From the NCBI RefSeq assembly GCF_004005485.1, contig NZ_RZUL01000005.1:124001-188000 (forward strand): a stretch of 64,000 nucleotides of DNA, read 5' to 3'. Source of the stretch: Sphingobium algorifonticola. GTDB taxonomy: Bacteria; Pseudomonadota; Alphaproteobacteria; Sphingomonadales; Sphingomonadaceae. Both the position numbers and the translations under genes were made by a program. The first letter of the stretch is position 1, and each line of letters opens with the position of its first letter. This document shows, one piece after another, positions 10,590 through 20,883 of this stretch. The notes under the pieces were generated by a model. That model ran no database searches. It was not told the origin of the DNA and was given only the letters and a program-made list of their open reading frames with translations.

Positions 10590-11903
10590 ATGATCGTGGC
10601 GAACCGGTGGGCGAACGCGCGTCTCAGGTGCATTGGGACAGTCATGGCGCTGCTGTTGCAGATAGGCTTGGCACCTCGCGTCTGCGCGCAGGACGTCTAT
10701 GTGCATGCCGGCCGGATGATCGATGTTCTGGCGGGGCAAATGCTCGACGATCGGCGGATCACCATCCGCGCGGGACGCATCGTCGATGTCGGCCCCTGGA
10801 CGCTGCCGCCGCCGGGATCGCGGGTGATCGACTGGAGCGAACGCACGGTGCTGCCGGGTTTGATCGACCTGCACACGCACATTGCCGATACCGGCACGTC
10901 CAGCGACGTTGCTTTGCCGGTGAAAACCGGTCCGGCAGAGACCGCATTGCTGGGCGCGCGCAATGCGCGACTGACGCTGAAGGCGGGATTCACGACGGTG
11001 CGCGATGTCGGCACCTATCGGGGGCTGACCGACGTGGTTGTCCGCGATGGCATTGCCCAGGGCCTGATCCCCGGTCCGCGCATGGCGGTTGCGGGCGCGT
11101 ATCTCACGATCCCTGGCGGCGGCGGGGAAATCACCGGGCTTCCCGCCGGGATGGCAGTGCCACCCGATATGCGGCTGGGCGTGGCGCGGGGTGCAGCCCA
11201 GGTGCGCGAAAAGGCGGAGGCGCTGTTCACCGCCGGGGTCGATCATCTCAAGATCATAGGCACCGGCGCAGTGCTGGCGATCGGTACGGAACCCGGCACC
11301 GAGGAGATGACAGGCGAAGAGATTGCCGCAGCTGTTGCCGTGGCGCGCGCCCATGACAGCTATGTCACCGTGCATGCACATGGCGCCGAAGGGATAAAGA
11401 CGGCGATCCGCGCCGGCGCGCGCTCCATCGAACATGCCAGCCTGATCGACGATGCGGCCATCACGCTTGCGAAGGCCAGGGGCGTTTGGCTCGTCATGGA
11501 TATCTACAACGGCGACTATATTGACGCTGTCGGAACACAGGAAGGCTGGCCGGCGGAATATCTGCGCAAGAACAGGGAAACGACGCAGGCGCAGCGCGAC
11601 GGTTTCGCAAAGGCAGTCAAGGCAGGCGTTCGGATCGGCTTCGGCACTGATGCGGGCGTTTATCCGCACGGTCTCAATGCGCGGCAGTTCGCCTATATGG
11701 TGCGGCATGGCATGACAGCGATGCAGGCCATCCAGGCCGCGACGAGCAGTGCCGCGGCATTGATGGGGCGTAGCGACGATATCGGCGCCATTGCCGCAGG
11801 GCGCTATGCCGATCTGATCGCAGTGGATGGCGATCCGCTGGTCGATATCCGCGTACTCGAAAAGCAACCGCTGGTGATGCTGGGCGGCCAAGTTATTCCG
11901 TGA
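10590..11903 (+). CDS. Exported metal-dependent amidohydrolase (Xaa-Pro dipeptidase-like)
   Basis: Secreted or periplasmic hydrolase of the amidohydrolase superfamily. The 437 residues start with a signal peptide ending near CAQD (about residue 34), then a composite beta domain and a TIM-barrel with the full metal set: HxH at His95/His97 (DLHTHI), a likely carboxylated Lys221 (DHLKIIGTG), His262 or His264, His282 and catalytic Asp354 (FGTDAG). This arrangement is that of the dipeptidase/imidazolonepropionase-like branch, many of which are called Xaa-Pro dipeptidases. A strong GGAGGA ribosome-binding site just before 10590 fixes the start. It is divergent from the sensor kinase, sharing a 181-base region. 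The substrate cannot be told from sequence. Confidence 0.9.
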   Translation: MIVANRWANARLRCIGTVMALLLQIGLAPRVCAQDVYVHAGRMIDVLAGQMLDDRRITIRAGRIVDVGPWTLPPPGSRVIDWSERTVLPGLIDLHTHIADTGTSSDVALPVKTGPAETALLGARNARLTLKAGFTTVRDVGTYRGLTDVVVRDGIAQGLIPGPRMAVAGAYLTIPGGGGEITGLPAGMAVPPDMRLGVARGAAQVREKAEALFTAGVDHLKIIGTGAVLAIGTEPGTEEMTGEEIAAAVAVARAHDSYVTVHAHGAEGIKTAIRAGARSIEHASLIDDAAITLAKARGVWLVMDIYNGDYIDAVGTQEGWPAEYLRKNRETTQAQRDGFAKAVKAGVRIGFGTDAGVYPHGLNARQFAYMVRHGMTAMQAIQAATSSAAALMGRSDDIGAIAAGRYADLIAVDGDPLVDIRVLEKQPLVMLGGQVIP

Positions 11904-11930
11904 AAATGCCCTTACGGACCATTGGACTTA

Positions 11931-12147
11931 TTACAGCAACGTGCCACTGTCATAGCGGATCGGCATGTCGTTCGTCGTTACCATGATGGTGTTAGTCGAT
12001 AGCCAAGTCGTTTGCAGAGGCACGTCAACTCCGGTCGAAGCGTCGCTATGCCAATGATGATAAGGCGCTATTGTCAAGACGACCGCGATGTCGAAATGGA
12101 TATCGCGTACAAGCGAATACAGAGATCCTGAAGTGCCCGACAGCATG
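11931..12147 (-). CDS. Possible small protein or gene remnant, function unknown
   Basis: An open frame of 71 codons from an ATG at 12147 to a TAA at 11931, with codons that look like real coding (for example the ending MPIRYDSGTLL). The open frame continues upstream to 12296, but that part runs through the terminator hairpin and reads like random Arg-rich sequence. I recognise no family, no signal peptide and no ribosome-binding site. It may be the 3' end of a gene whose front was lost, or a chance frame. Confidence 0.25.
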
Positions 12148-12155
12148 AGCAGGAT

Positions 12156-12187
12156 ACGCCCCCGGTCTTCCCTTGCACCGGGGGCGT
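12156..12187 (+). terminator. Strong rho-independent terminator-like hairpin
   Basis: Arms 12156-12166 and 12177-12187 are perfect 11-base complements rich in G and C around a 10-base loop, followed on the plus strand by CTTTGTAT. The nearest plus-strand gene (the amidohydrolase) ends 250 bases earlier, so it could end a long 3' tail or an unrecognised short transcript. Confidence 0.7.
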
Positions 12188-12534
12188 CTTTGTATCTGCG
12201 ATCAGCGTGGCGCCGAGCACCGCTTCCGTCATGTGCCTTCCCCCATCGTGTTTTCCGCCACGATCGATCTGACGCTGTCATTCGTCTGGTGGACAAACGA
12301 CCGTTGGTCGCTGCCGTACCGTCGTTCGTCGGTATGCCTGTCGCCCGCCGAACCGGTTCGCTGCCGGTCGAAGTATCCAGGCGATGCTCTTAATTGACAT
12401 CTAAAAAGGCGTGGCAGGACGGATCGTCGCGATTGGCAGATCAACGGTTCGTCGGCCCCGAAGCCGCTGTCGCCCCCAAGCCAGGACAGCATCTTCGGGC
12501 ACCCAGGACCACCATATTTGAAGGAGAGTCACAA

Positions 12535-12894
12535 ATGTTCGCATTCACCACCAAGACCAAGGCCGCGACCGCAGGCTTTGCTTTCGCCGCGGCCCTGGTC
12601 GCCGGTTCCCCGGCCTTTGCCGGCGACTTTGTTTCCAATGGCCGTACCGCCGAAGTCCGCTACGACGACCTGGACCTCACGCAGGCATCGGGCCGTCAGG
12701 CGCTCGACAAGCGCCTGCGCAAGGCTGCTTCGCAAGTGTGCGCCGCCACCACGGTACGCGAAGTGATGCTGTGTCGCGAGAAGGCGCTGGACAATGTCGC
12801 CAAACCCGTGCGCACAGCCATCGCGCGCGCCGAAACCAAGGGCCGCTACGCTGATGCATCTACCACTGACGCCAAGGTGATCGTTGGTAACTGA
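12535..12894 (+). CDS. UrcA family secreted protein
   Basis: Small exported protein of 119 residues. A signal peptide of about 28 residues (ending PAFAGD) is followed by the UrcA core: VRYDDLDLTQASGRQALDKR, then a conserved Cys pair (SQVCAATT and LCREKAL). UrcA proteins are found mostly in sphingomonads and relatives; their role is unknown. The start at 12535 has an AAGGAGAG ribosome-binding site at 12521-12528. The gene is monocistronic, ended by the hairpin at 12915-12946 that it shares with the opposing GST gene. Confidence 0.9.
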   Translation: MFAFTTKTKAATAGFAFAAALVAGSPAFAGDFVSNGRTAEVRYDDLDLTQASGRQALDKRLRKAASQVCAATTVREVMLCREKALDNVAKPVRTAIARAETKGRYADASTTDAKVIVGN

Positions 12895-12914
12895 TCGTGG
12901 TCGGCACGAGGTCA

Positions 12915-12946
12915 AAACCCTCCGGCACGCAATTGCCGGAGGGTTT
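12915..12946. terminator. Bidirectional terminator between urcA-like gene and GST gene
   Basis: A perfect 12-base stem (12915-12926 with 12935-12946) around an eight-base loop. On the minus strand it is followed by a run of Ts (TTTTGACC), serving the GST gene; on the plus strand the stem itself ends in TTT. It lies between two converging genes. Confidence 0.85.
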
Positions 12947-12964
12947 GATCGTCTAGATGGTTCG

Positions 12965-13612
12965 TTATCCCGGCGAAGGGCCATCCTTCTTGCCCTGCGC
13001 CTCCGCGATCAGCGCATCATCGATCGCCTTCTGCCTCTGGTAAGCGGGACGTTCCCTCAAGCGCGCTACATAATCCGCAAAGGCCGGTCGCGACGGCATC
13101 GATCCGAATGCGAGGCCCCAATCGATCTGCGCACCGACATAGACATCGGTGGCCGTGAACTGCGCGCCGCACATCCAGCTCTTGCCAGTTAACGCGGCTT
13201 CAAGCCCGTCCATCGTCGCATCGAAACTGCCGTAGCCCGCCATCATCTGTTTGTCGGCCGGGACGTCCCAGTCCATCGCGCGATTGGTGACGGCCGCCTC
13301 CACCGGCCCGGCTCCGAAAAACAGCCAGCGATAATAATCGGCGCGGTCATTGATCGGTGGTGCCAGCCCCGCATCGGGGAAGGCATCGGCAAGATAGGCG
13401 CAAATCGCGGCGCATTCGGTCACGACCCTGCCGTCGTGGACAATTGCCGGCACCTTTCCCATCGGATTGATCGCCAGATATTCCGGCGCTTTCATGGTGG
13501 TGCCATAGTCGAGCAGAACCTGCTCATAAGGTGCGCCCACTTCTTCCAGCATCCAACGCGCGATCTGCCCCCGCGACATGGGGTTGGTGTAGAAGATTAT
13601 CGTATCGGCCAT
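12965..13612 (-). CDS. Glutathione S-transferase family protein
   Basis: Cytosolic GST-fold enzyme that may conjugate or reduce substrates with glutathione. The 215 residues have an N-terminal thioredoxin-like domain (residues 3-80) with the candidate catalytic Ser13 in NPMSRGQ, the cis-Pro segment GKVPAIV and the glutathione-contacting TECAAICAYL, and a helical C-terminal domain (about 90-205) with the N-capping-box-like TATDVYVGAQID. Length is normal. It is a single gene ending at a shared terminator. The substrate is not predictable. Confidence 0.92.
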   Translation of the reverse strand: MADTIIFYTNPMSRGQIARWMLEEVGAPYEQVLLDYGTTMKAPEYLAINPMGKVPAIVHDGRVVTECAAICAYLADAFPDAGLAPPINDRADYYRWLFFGAGPVEAAVTNRAMDWDVPADKQMMAGYGSFDATMDGLEAALTGKSWMCGAQFTATDVYVGAQIDWGLAFGSMPSRPAFADYVARLRERPAYQRQKAIDDALIAEAQGKKDGPSPG

Positions 13613-13668
13613 CGGTCATCCTCCTGTCGTCAGGAAAGGAACATATCACGAACGATCGCCCGATCCAA

Positions 13669-15723
13669 TCAGCGTGTGGACTGGGTCCGATATTTATCGA
13701 ACCACGCCAGGATCGCAGCCGCCTTTGCGGCAGATTGCGATGGGCGCGCGGTAAAGCCCCCATGGCTTGCACCTGGCACCTTGACCAGCGCGGTCGGCAC
13801 CCCCTGAATCTGGAGCGCGGCATAATATTGCTCCGACTCGCTTACCGGCGTGCGGTAATCCTCGCTGCCCACGACCACCATCGTGGGCGTTTTGACGTTG
13901 CCGACGAGGCTGAGCGGCGAACGGTTCCAGTAGGACATCGGGTCCTCCCACGGCTTCTTCTCGAACCAGTATCGCGAAGTGAACAAGGTGTTGTCCATTG
14001 TCAGCGCCTCGCTGATCCAGTTGATCACTGGCTTCTGCGTGGCAGCCGCCTTGAAACGGTCCGTCTTGCCGACGATCCAGCTTGTCAGCACGCCGCCGCC
14101 GGACCCGCCCGTAACGAACAGATTGTCGGGGTCTGCAACACCTGCCGCGATGGCCGCATCGACTGCCGCGATCAGGTCGCCATAGTCGTCGCCGGGATAT
14201 TTGTGATGAATAAGCTGCGCGAACTCTTCGCCATAAGATGTTGATCCACGCGGATTGGTGTAGAGTACGGCATAGCCCGCAGCGGCATAGAGCTGGATAT
14301 CGGTAGCGAAGGTCGGGCCGTAGGCGGTGGCCGGGCCGCCATGGATTTCGAGGATCATTGGTACCCGTGTTCCCGGTTGATAACCCGGCGGTGTCACCAG
14401 CCATGCAGGGACCGTGCGGCCATCGGGGGCCTTGACCGCCAATTCCTTGACTTCTCCCAGTGTCTTGGCCGCCAGCAGATTGTCGTTGAGCCGCGTTACT
14501 TGCCGGGTGCGGCCGCCGACGACCACCGACACATCGGCCGGCCGATAGGGCGAGCCGCCGGTAAAGGCGATGGCACCATTGTTCGACACCGTAAAGTCGC
14601 CACCACTGTACGGACGGTCAAGCCCGCCACCTGCAAGGCCGCTGGCGACTTCTGTCACTGTGCCGTCCAGCGATATCCGGGCAACCCGGTTTATGCCTTC
14701 ACGATCATAGAGGGCATACAGACTCCTGCCGTCCGCAGCCCATTGCACCTTGTCGATGCTCCGATCCAGTTTGGCAGTGATAGTGCGCGATCCGCTGCCA
14801 TCCCGGTTCATGATCGACAATTCGGTCGTTTCATAGGCCATGCGCTTGTCGTCATAGCCGAGATAGGCCACAAGCCGTCCGTCGGGCGACACGACGGGCG
14901 CGCGATCGGGACCGACACGGTTCGTCAGCGGCCTGATCGCGCCCGACGCAATATCCAGCGCGTAGATTTCGCTGTCGAATATTTGCTGTTCCCAATCGGG
15001 TTTGCGCACCGCTGCAAACAGGATTGCCTTGCCATCCGGGGTGAAGGACAGCGGTCCGCCGTCGTGGTAGGAGCCGAAGCTGATCTGGCGCGGTGCACCG
15101 CCGTCCGCCGGGACAATGAAGGTATGGTCGTAGCCCGGTTGCACATAGCCACCGCCATCGTTGCGATAATCCACCCGGTCGATGATTTCGAGCGGCGGCG
15201 CCCATTGCGCGCCTTCGGGCTTGTCGGGTGCTTTGCCAAGCTTCAGCCCTTCGCCTGCCACGCGCATGACATAGGCGATCTGGCGGCCGTCTGGCGACCA
15301 GGTGATCGAGTCCGGCGCATCGGGCAGGCCGGTGACACGCGCCGTCGCGTGATCGGTCATCCAGCGGACGAACAACTGCGGCTTGCCGCCCGGCTCGCTG
15401 GCGACATAGGCGATCCGCTTTCCATCAGGCGACCAGCGCGGCTGGCTGGCATTGCCCGAAGACCCCGCAGCTATCGGGGTTTGCTGGCCCGACGCCACAT
15501 CGATCAGCCAGATGCTGCTGCGCGCGCGATCGGTCATGATGTCACCTGACCTGCGCACATAAGCGATTGTCTTGCCGTCCGGGCTGATCTGCGGATCGGT
15601 GGCGACTTCCAGCGCGAAGAGATCGCGCCCCTCCAGCAGGCGGCTTGGCATATCGCCCGGCGCGGCGAAGGCGGGGATCGAGGCACCGAGAAGCAGAAGG
15701 GAAATCAGGGATTTGCGTAGCAT
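13669..15723 (-). CDS. Exported S9 family prolyl oligopeptidase-like peptidase
   Basis: Serine peptidase of the S9 clan, probably periplasmic, 684 residues. After a signal peptide (LISLLLLGASIPAFAAPG) come a beta-propeller built of WD40/TolB-like repeats (several SPDGKTIAYV- and SPDGRQIAYV-type blades, residues about 40-400) and an alpha/beta hydrolase domain with the catalytic triad Ser541 (GGSGGG), Asp622 (GSEDYRTP) and His654 (GASHGGF). The propeller restricts access to short peptides in this family. I chose the ATG at 15723, preceded by AAGGG; an ATG 18 bases upstream is also in frame. It may clear dipeptides or acylated amino acids. Confidence 0.93.
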   Translation of the reverse strand: MLRKSLISLLLLGASIPAFAAPGDMPSRLLEGRDLFALEVATDPQISPDGKTIAYVRRSGDIMTDRARSSIWLIDVASGQQTPIAAGSSGNASQPRWSPDGKRIAYVASEPGGKPQLFVRWMTDHATARVTGLPDAPDSITWSPDGRQIAYVMRVAGEGLKLGKAPDKPEGAQWAPPLEIIDRVDYRNDGGGYVQPGYDHTFIVPADGGAPRQISFGSYHDGGPLSFTPDGKAILFAAVRKPDWEQQIFDSEIYALDIASGAIRPLTNRVGPDRAPVVSPDGRLVAYLGYDDKRMAYETTELSIMNRDGSGSRTITAKLDRSIDKVQWAADGRSLYALYDREGINRVARISLDGTVTEVASGLAGGGLDRPYSGGDFTVSNNGAIAFTGGSPYRPADVSVVVGGRTRQVTRLNDNLLAAKTLGEVKELAVKAPDGRTVPAWLVTPPGYQPGTRVPMILEIHGGPATAYGPTFATDIQLYAAAGYAVLYTNPRGSTSYGEEFAQLIHHKYPGDDYGDLIAAVDAAIAAGVADPDNLFVTGGSGGGVLTSWIVGKTDRFKAAATQKPVINWISEALTMDNTLFTSRYWFEKKPWEDPMSYWNRSPLSLVGNVKTPTMVVVGSEDYRTPVSESEQYYAALQIQGVPTALVKVPGASHGGFTARPSQSAAKAAAILAWFDKYRTQSTR

Positions 15724-15814
15724 GATGTCGCCCTTTTTCATGTCTTTTGAATGAGCGACACCATGATGGATTTTTACAGTCGTGCAAGTGGCGGGTTGCC
15801 GCTTCCCGTTATTC

Positions 15815-15955
15815 CGTTCCGGCTGAGCTTGTCAAAGCCCTACGCTGGGCGAAGTGAAGTGCCTTCGCTTCGCCCGGACTTACCCCCTTCGACTGCCCTC
15901 CTGCGGCAGGCGCTCGGGACAGGCTTCGACGGGTGCAGGGCGCACGGGCGAAGGG
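15815..15955. repeat. Sphingomonad-type intergenic palindromic repeat region
   Basis: This intergenic stretch holds TGAGCTTGTCAAAGCCC, resembling the TGAGCTTGTCGAAG-type sequences common between genes in sphingomonad genomes, plus a 13-base stem with one G-T pair (15847-15859 with 15863-15875, three-base loop) and a partly inverted GGCTTCGACGGGTGC copy downstream. No T tract follows. The identity is from memory of such repeats. Confidence 0.5.
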
Positions 15956-15968
15956 AGAGCTACTCCAT

Positions 15969-17237
15969 TCAGCAACTGAGGCCCGCGGCACCCGCCAGCA
16001 TACCGCCGATGCCACCACCACATTTCTTCTTCTTTTTCGGCGCGTCGCCACTGTTGCTCGATGCGCTGCCTTCGCCGCCGCGCGCCATCGCGCCGCCCAT
16101 ATCCGGGCCGTTGATGAACCACATGGTATTGGAGCGATAGCGCACCCGCGCGGTCCATTCGGGCTTCCACACAATCTTGGGATCGGCCGGGCGGGGGGGA
16201 TAGGCGAAATTCGCTTCCGGCCCGTACGCGTACAGATTGCCCATCACGAACTGACTTGCGGCCTGTTTCACTTCGGCGGGCATGATGCAGCTCGTCTGGC
16301 TGGGTGGCATCACGACTTTCTGGGTAATGAGGCGGCTGACGGTGGCAGGCGCGATCCAGTCCCACAATGCGCCGCCGAAGTTCTGGCTGGCGGAGGACGA
16401 CCACCAAACCATGTCGTTCGCCTGTCCGTCCGGCCCCGGATTGAAGCCCATCGTCCAGGCATAATAGCCCGTCGCGCTGGTGACGCTGTTCCAGCTCAGC
16501 ATCGTCGCGCCGCCGGCGATATCGCTGGCCTTGCCCGTTATTGCGGGCATGAAATCCTGGGCAAGGCTGAACTTGATTTCCGGCGAATAATTGCCCGCAA
16601 TGCGATGCTCGCCGATCAGCGAGCTTTCGGCCGAAACGGTCTTGCGGTCCTTGCCGTTGGGCCACGCGCCATAAGTCTTGCTGTTGGCAAGGCGGATCGC
16701 CCAGTCGGCGGGAATGTTCACGCCTGACGTGAAGAGGCCCGGTGGCACCTCACCTGCGGCCACCTTCGCGAAATCGATCACGACCGGCTGCCCTTTCGGC
16801 GCCTTTGCGCCGCAACCCCAGAAGATCAGCAGACGACCTTTGGGCTTCTGGAAATCGCGCGGCATCTCCTTGTCGTCCTCCTCGCGCGGCGCAGGCGTAC
16901 CGGGCGGGGGTGTGACCAGGGGAACCGACTTGCCGAGCTTGGCGCCGACCGGCATGAAATGGTCAGCCTTGGGTTCGCCGCTTGCCGGTGCACGTGTCGA
17001 GCCAAGCCGCAGGTCGAGCGTGTGGATCATTTTCGATCCGCCGCCGCCGAACATCATCGACATCGCCCCGCCCATGCCACTGCCCATCGCGGCCATGCCG
17101 GACGTTGTACTGGCATCGATGCTGTAACGGGCGATCGGCGCGGTCGACTGTTGCGTGCCACCCGGCGCGGCGAGAAGGGCAACGAGGGCACTCGCGGCAG
17201 AGAGGCGGGCAAGGCGTGAACGGAACAGACTAGGCAT
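15969..17237 (-). CDS. Conserved hypothetical exported protein with Met/Gly-rich segment
   Basis: Secreted protein of 422 residues with no family I can name. A signal peptide (residues 1-30) is followed by a Met/Gly-rich stretch with seven Met at 48-70, a Pro-rich linker, then mixed alpha/beta sequence with many Trp (WWSSSAS, ALWDWIAPATV) and the fold-like segment GRLLIFWGCG. The end is odd: a run of five Lys, then a Gly-rich hydrophobic tail ending in Cys. The Met-rich part could bind Cu(I) or be disordered. It is a single gene upstream of the S9 peptidase, separated by a palindromic repeat region. Confidence 0.8.
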   Translation of the reverse strand: MPSLFRSRLARLSAASALVALLAAPGGTQQSTAPIARYSIDASTTSGMAAMGSGMGGAMSMMFGGGGSKMIHTLDLRLGSTRAPASGEPKADHFMPVGAKLGKSVPLVTPPPGTPAPREEDDKEMPRDFQKPKGRLLIFWGCGAKAPKGQPVVIDFAKVAAGEVPPGLFTSGVNIPADWAIRLANSKTYGAWPNGKDRKTVSAESSLIGEHRIAGNYSPEIKFSLAQDFMPAITGKASDIAGGATMLSWNSVTSATGYYAWTMGFNPGPDGQANDMVWWSSSASQNFGGALWDWIAPATVSRLITQKVVMPPSQTSCIMPAEVKQAASQFVMGNLYAYGPEANFAYPPRPADPKIVWKPEWTARVRYRSNTMWFINGPDMGGAMARGGEGSASSNSGDAPKKKKKCGGGIGGMLAGAAGLSC

Positions 17238-17385
17238 CGGTCAGAATCCCCATGGAAAACCAGCAGATATGCGCCCGACTTTTGTTATGGCGGTGGCATA
17301 GCATGAATGGCTTTTGCGCGCTTCAGGGAAATTGCGCTGTGTCGGGGATCACGGACTGTCGAGGTATTGGTTGCTTGTCCTGATG

Positions 17386-18078
17386 CTACGCCGCAGGTCT
17401 GTGAAATCTGCCATGCCGCAGGAAATGGACTATGTTTTGGGCAACTGGACGTGCATAAATCATGGCTGTGTGGGTGACCGGCAGAACGAGATGATCGGTT
17501 TGGGCTAGAAGATGTGTGGCAGCAACGCTAACCTTGCCGTCATTGGGAGCACCAAAAACGATATTTGGGAGGAAGCCGTTGAACGTGCTTTCTCCCGCGA
17601 TAATACCGAGCGGGTAGTCGATGTGGCCAAGAGCGGCCTCGATCATGTCAGGGCGTTTCGTTCGCAGCAGGTCCCCAGCCTTGTTAAGAATAAGCGTATG
17701 AAGTCGCAGCCGGTAAAGAAGGTCGGCCAGTTCACTGCCGCCATTAGGCGTGCCTAGCATCACGACTCTGCCCATATTGACCGGGCGATGCTGCGCAAGG
17801 TAGGCACGCAGAATAAGGCCGCCCATGGAATGACCAATGAAATGTAATTGCCTGCCGTCAATGACCGGGGAAGCACTTATACGCCTGTAAAGATGGTCGA
17901 TCACGCGATCGATGGGCCAACGCCAGCTTGGGTAACCGATGTTGGCAACATAATAGCCGGATTGGCGCAGGCGTCGCGCCAGCAGGGTGGTCTGGATTGG
18001 GTGGCCGCCAAAGCCGTGAAGGAGGACGATGCCATCCGGCACCGCCCTCCCTTCATCCGGGGCTATGGGCAGAGGCAT
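17386..18078 (-). CDS. Alpha/beta hydrolase, lipase-like
   Basis: Probable cytoplasmic esterase or lipase-like hydrolase, 230 residues. It has the oxyanion-hole HGFGG (21-25), nucleophile elbow GHSMGG with Ser84, and likely acid and base at Asp180 (APNDG) and His203 (VTHTAM). The layout resembles short triacylglycerol-lipase/PGAP1-like proteins such as the bacterial PGAP1-like branch. It starts 22 bases after clpA on the same strand and is probably cotranscribed with it. No signal peptide is seen; no clear ribosome-binding site precedes the ATG at 18078. The substrate is unknown. Confidence 0.88.
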   Translation of the reverse strand: MPLPIAPDEGRAVPDGIVLLHGFGGHPIQTTLLARRLRQSGYYVANIGYPSWRWPIDRVIDHLYRRISASPVIDGRQLHFIGHSMGGLILRAYLAQHRPVNMGRVVMLGTPNGGSELADLLYRLRLHTLILNKAGDLLRTKRPDMIEAALGHIDYPLGIIAGESTFNGFLPNIVFGAPNDGKVSVAATHLLAQTDHLVLPVTHTAMIYARPVAQNIVHFLRHGRFHRPAA

Positions 18079-18100
18079 GCAAGTCCATCATGCAGGCAGC

Positions 18101-20416
<2,316 letters not shown>

Positions 20417-20585
20417 GTGTTTTACTCCTGTGCCCATGAGACGGGCGACCTGAACCCAATGTCGGCATCGCATGGCAGACGATCAAGGGATCGCAATCTG
20501 AGAGCGGGTCTCGCTTGCCGTTCCATGACTTTTGGCTGCGCTCTTCCGCTCTTGTGCCGGAGGGGTAGGGCAGCCCATTCCAAGG

Positions 20586-20783
20586 TCATTTGCGGAACAA
20601 GGCCTCTGCGCTGGCCATATGGGCGACGGCATAGTCACGTCGCTGTTGCGTCCGCGCAATTTCCGCGCGCAGCGTTTCCATGCGTGCGTCCAGATCGGCG
20701 ACCGACAACGGATCGAGATCCTGCCGCGTCAGTGCAGCCAGAATATCATCAGCCTTGCGTGGCAGATTTTCGTCGATGTCCAT
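20586..20783 (-). CDS. DUF1192 family small protein
   Basis: A 65-residue cytoplasmic protein matching the pattern of DUF1192, a small alphaproteobacterial family: an acidic start (MDIDENLPRKADDIL), the LDPLSVADLDARMETL core, and a helical Arg/Ala-rich end typical of a short coiled coil. The ATG at 20783 gives the family length; an in-frame extension of 24 residues upstream lacks any family feature. It is divergent from the quinone oxidoreductase with 100 bases between them, an arrangement I recall as common for this family. The function is unknown. Confidence 0.8.
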   Translation of the reverse strand: MDIDENLPRKADDILAALTRQDLDPLSVADLDARMETLRAEIARTQQRRDYAVAHMASAEALFRK

Positions 20784-20883
20784 CTCGCGAATGTTGACCC
20801 ATATTGGCACTCTGTCAATAAGGGCGCCAACGGCACAACCTGTTTTCTGCGGCAATGCAGCATCGGGTCAGGGAGAACAGCCT

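Larger units (their letters stand above)
11904..12534. other. 631-base region without a confident gene
   Basis: Between the amidohydrolase and the UrcA-family gene I see a strong terminator-like hairpin (12156-12187), a possible minus-strand coding remnant (11931-12147), and a small inverted repeat ACCGG-N7-CCGGT at about 12351-12367. Several overlapping reading frames here look like chance frames. No tRNA-like cloverleaf was recognised. Confidence 0.6.

Noticed and set aside
12088..12393. Plus-strand frame running through the 12156-12187 hairpin
   Set aside because: It reads through a strong terminator, is Arg/Pro/Ser-rich and has no ribosome-binding site.
14341..15549. Long plus-strand frame opposite the S9 peptidase
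   Set aside because: It is a shadow of the peptidase gene, with no ribosome-binding site or recognisable domain.
20417..20473. Weak CTTG-like heat-shock promoter upstream of clpA
   Set aside because: The CTTG is followed at the right distance only by CCGACAT, which departs from the consensus, so I do not call it.
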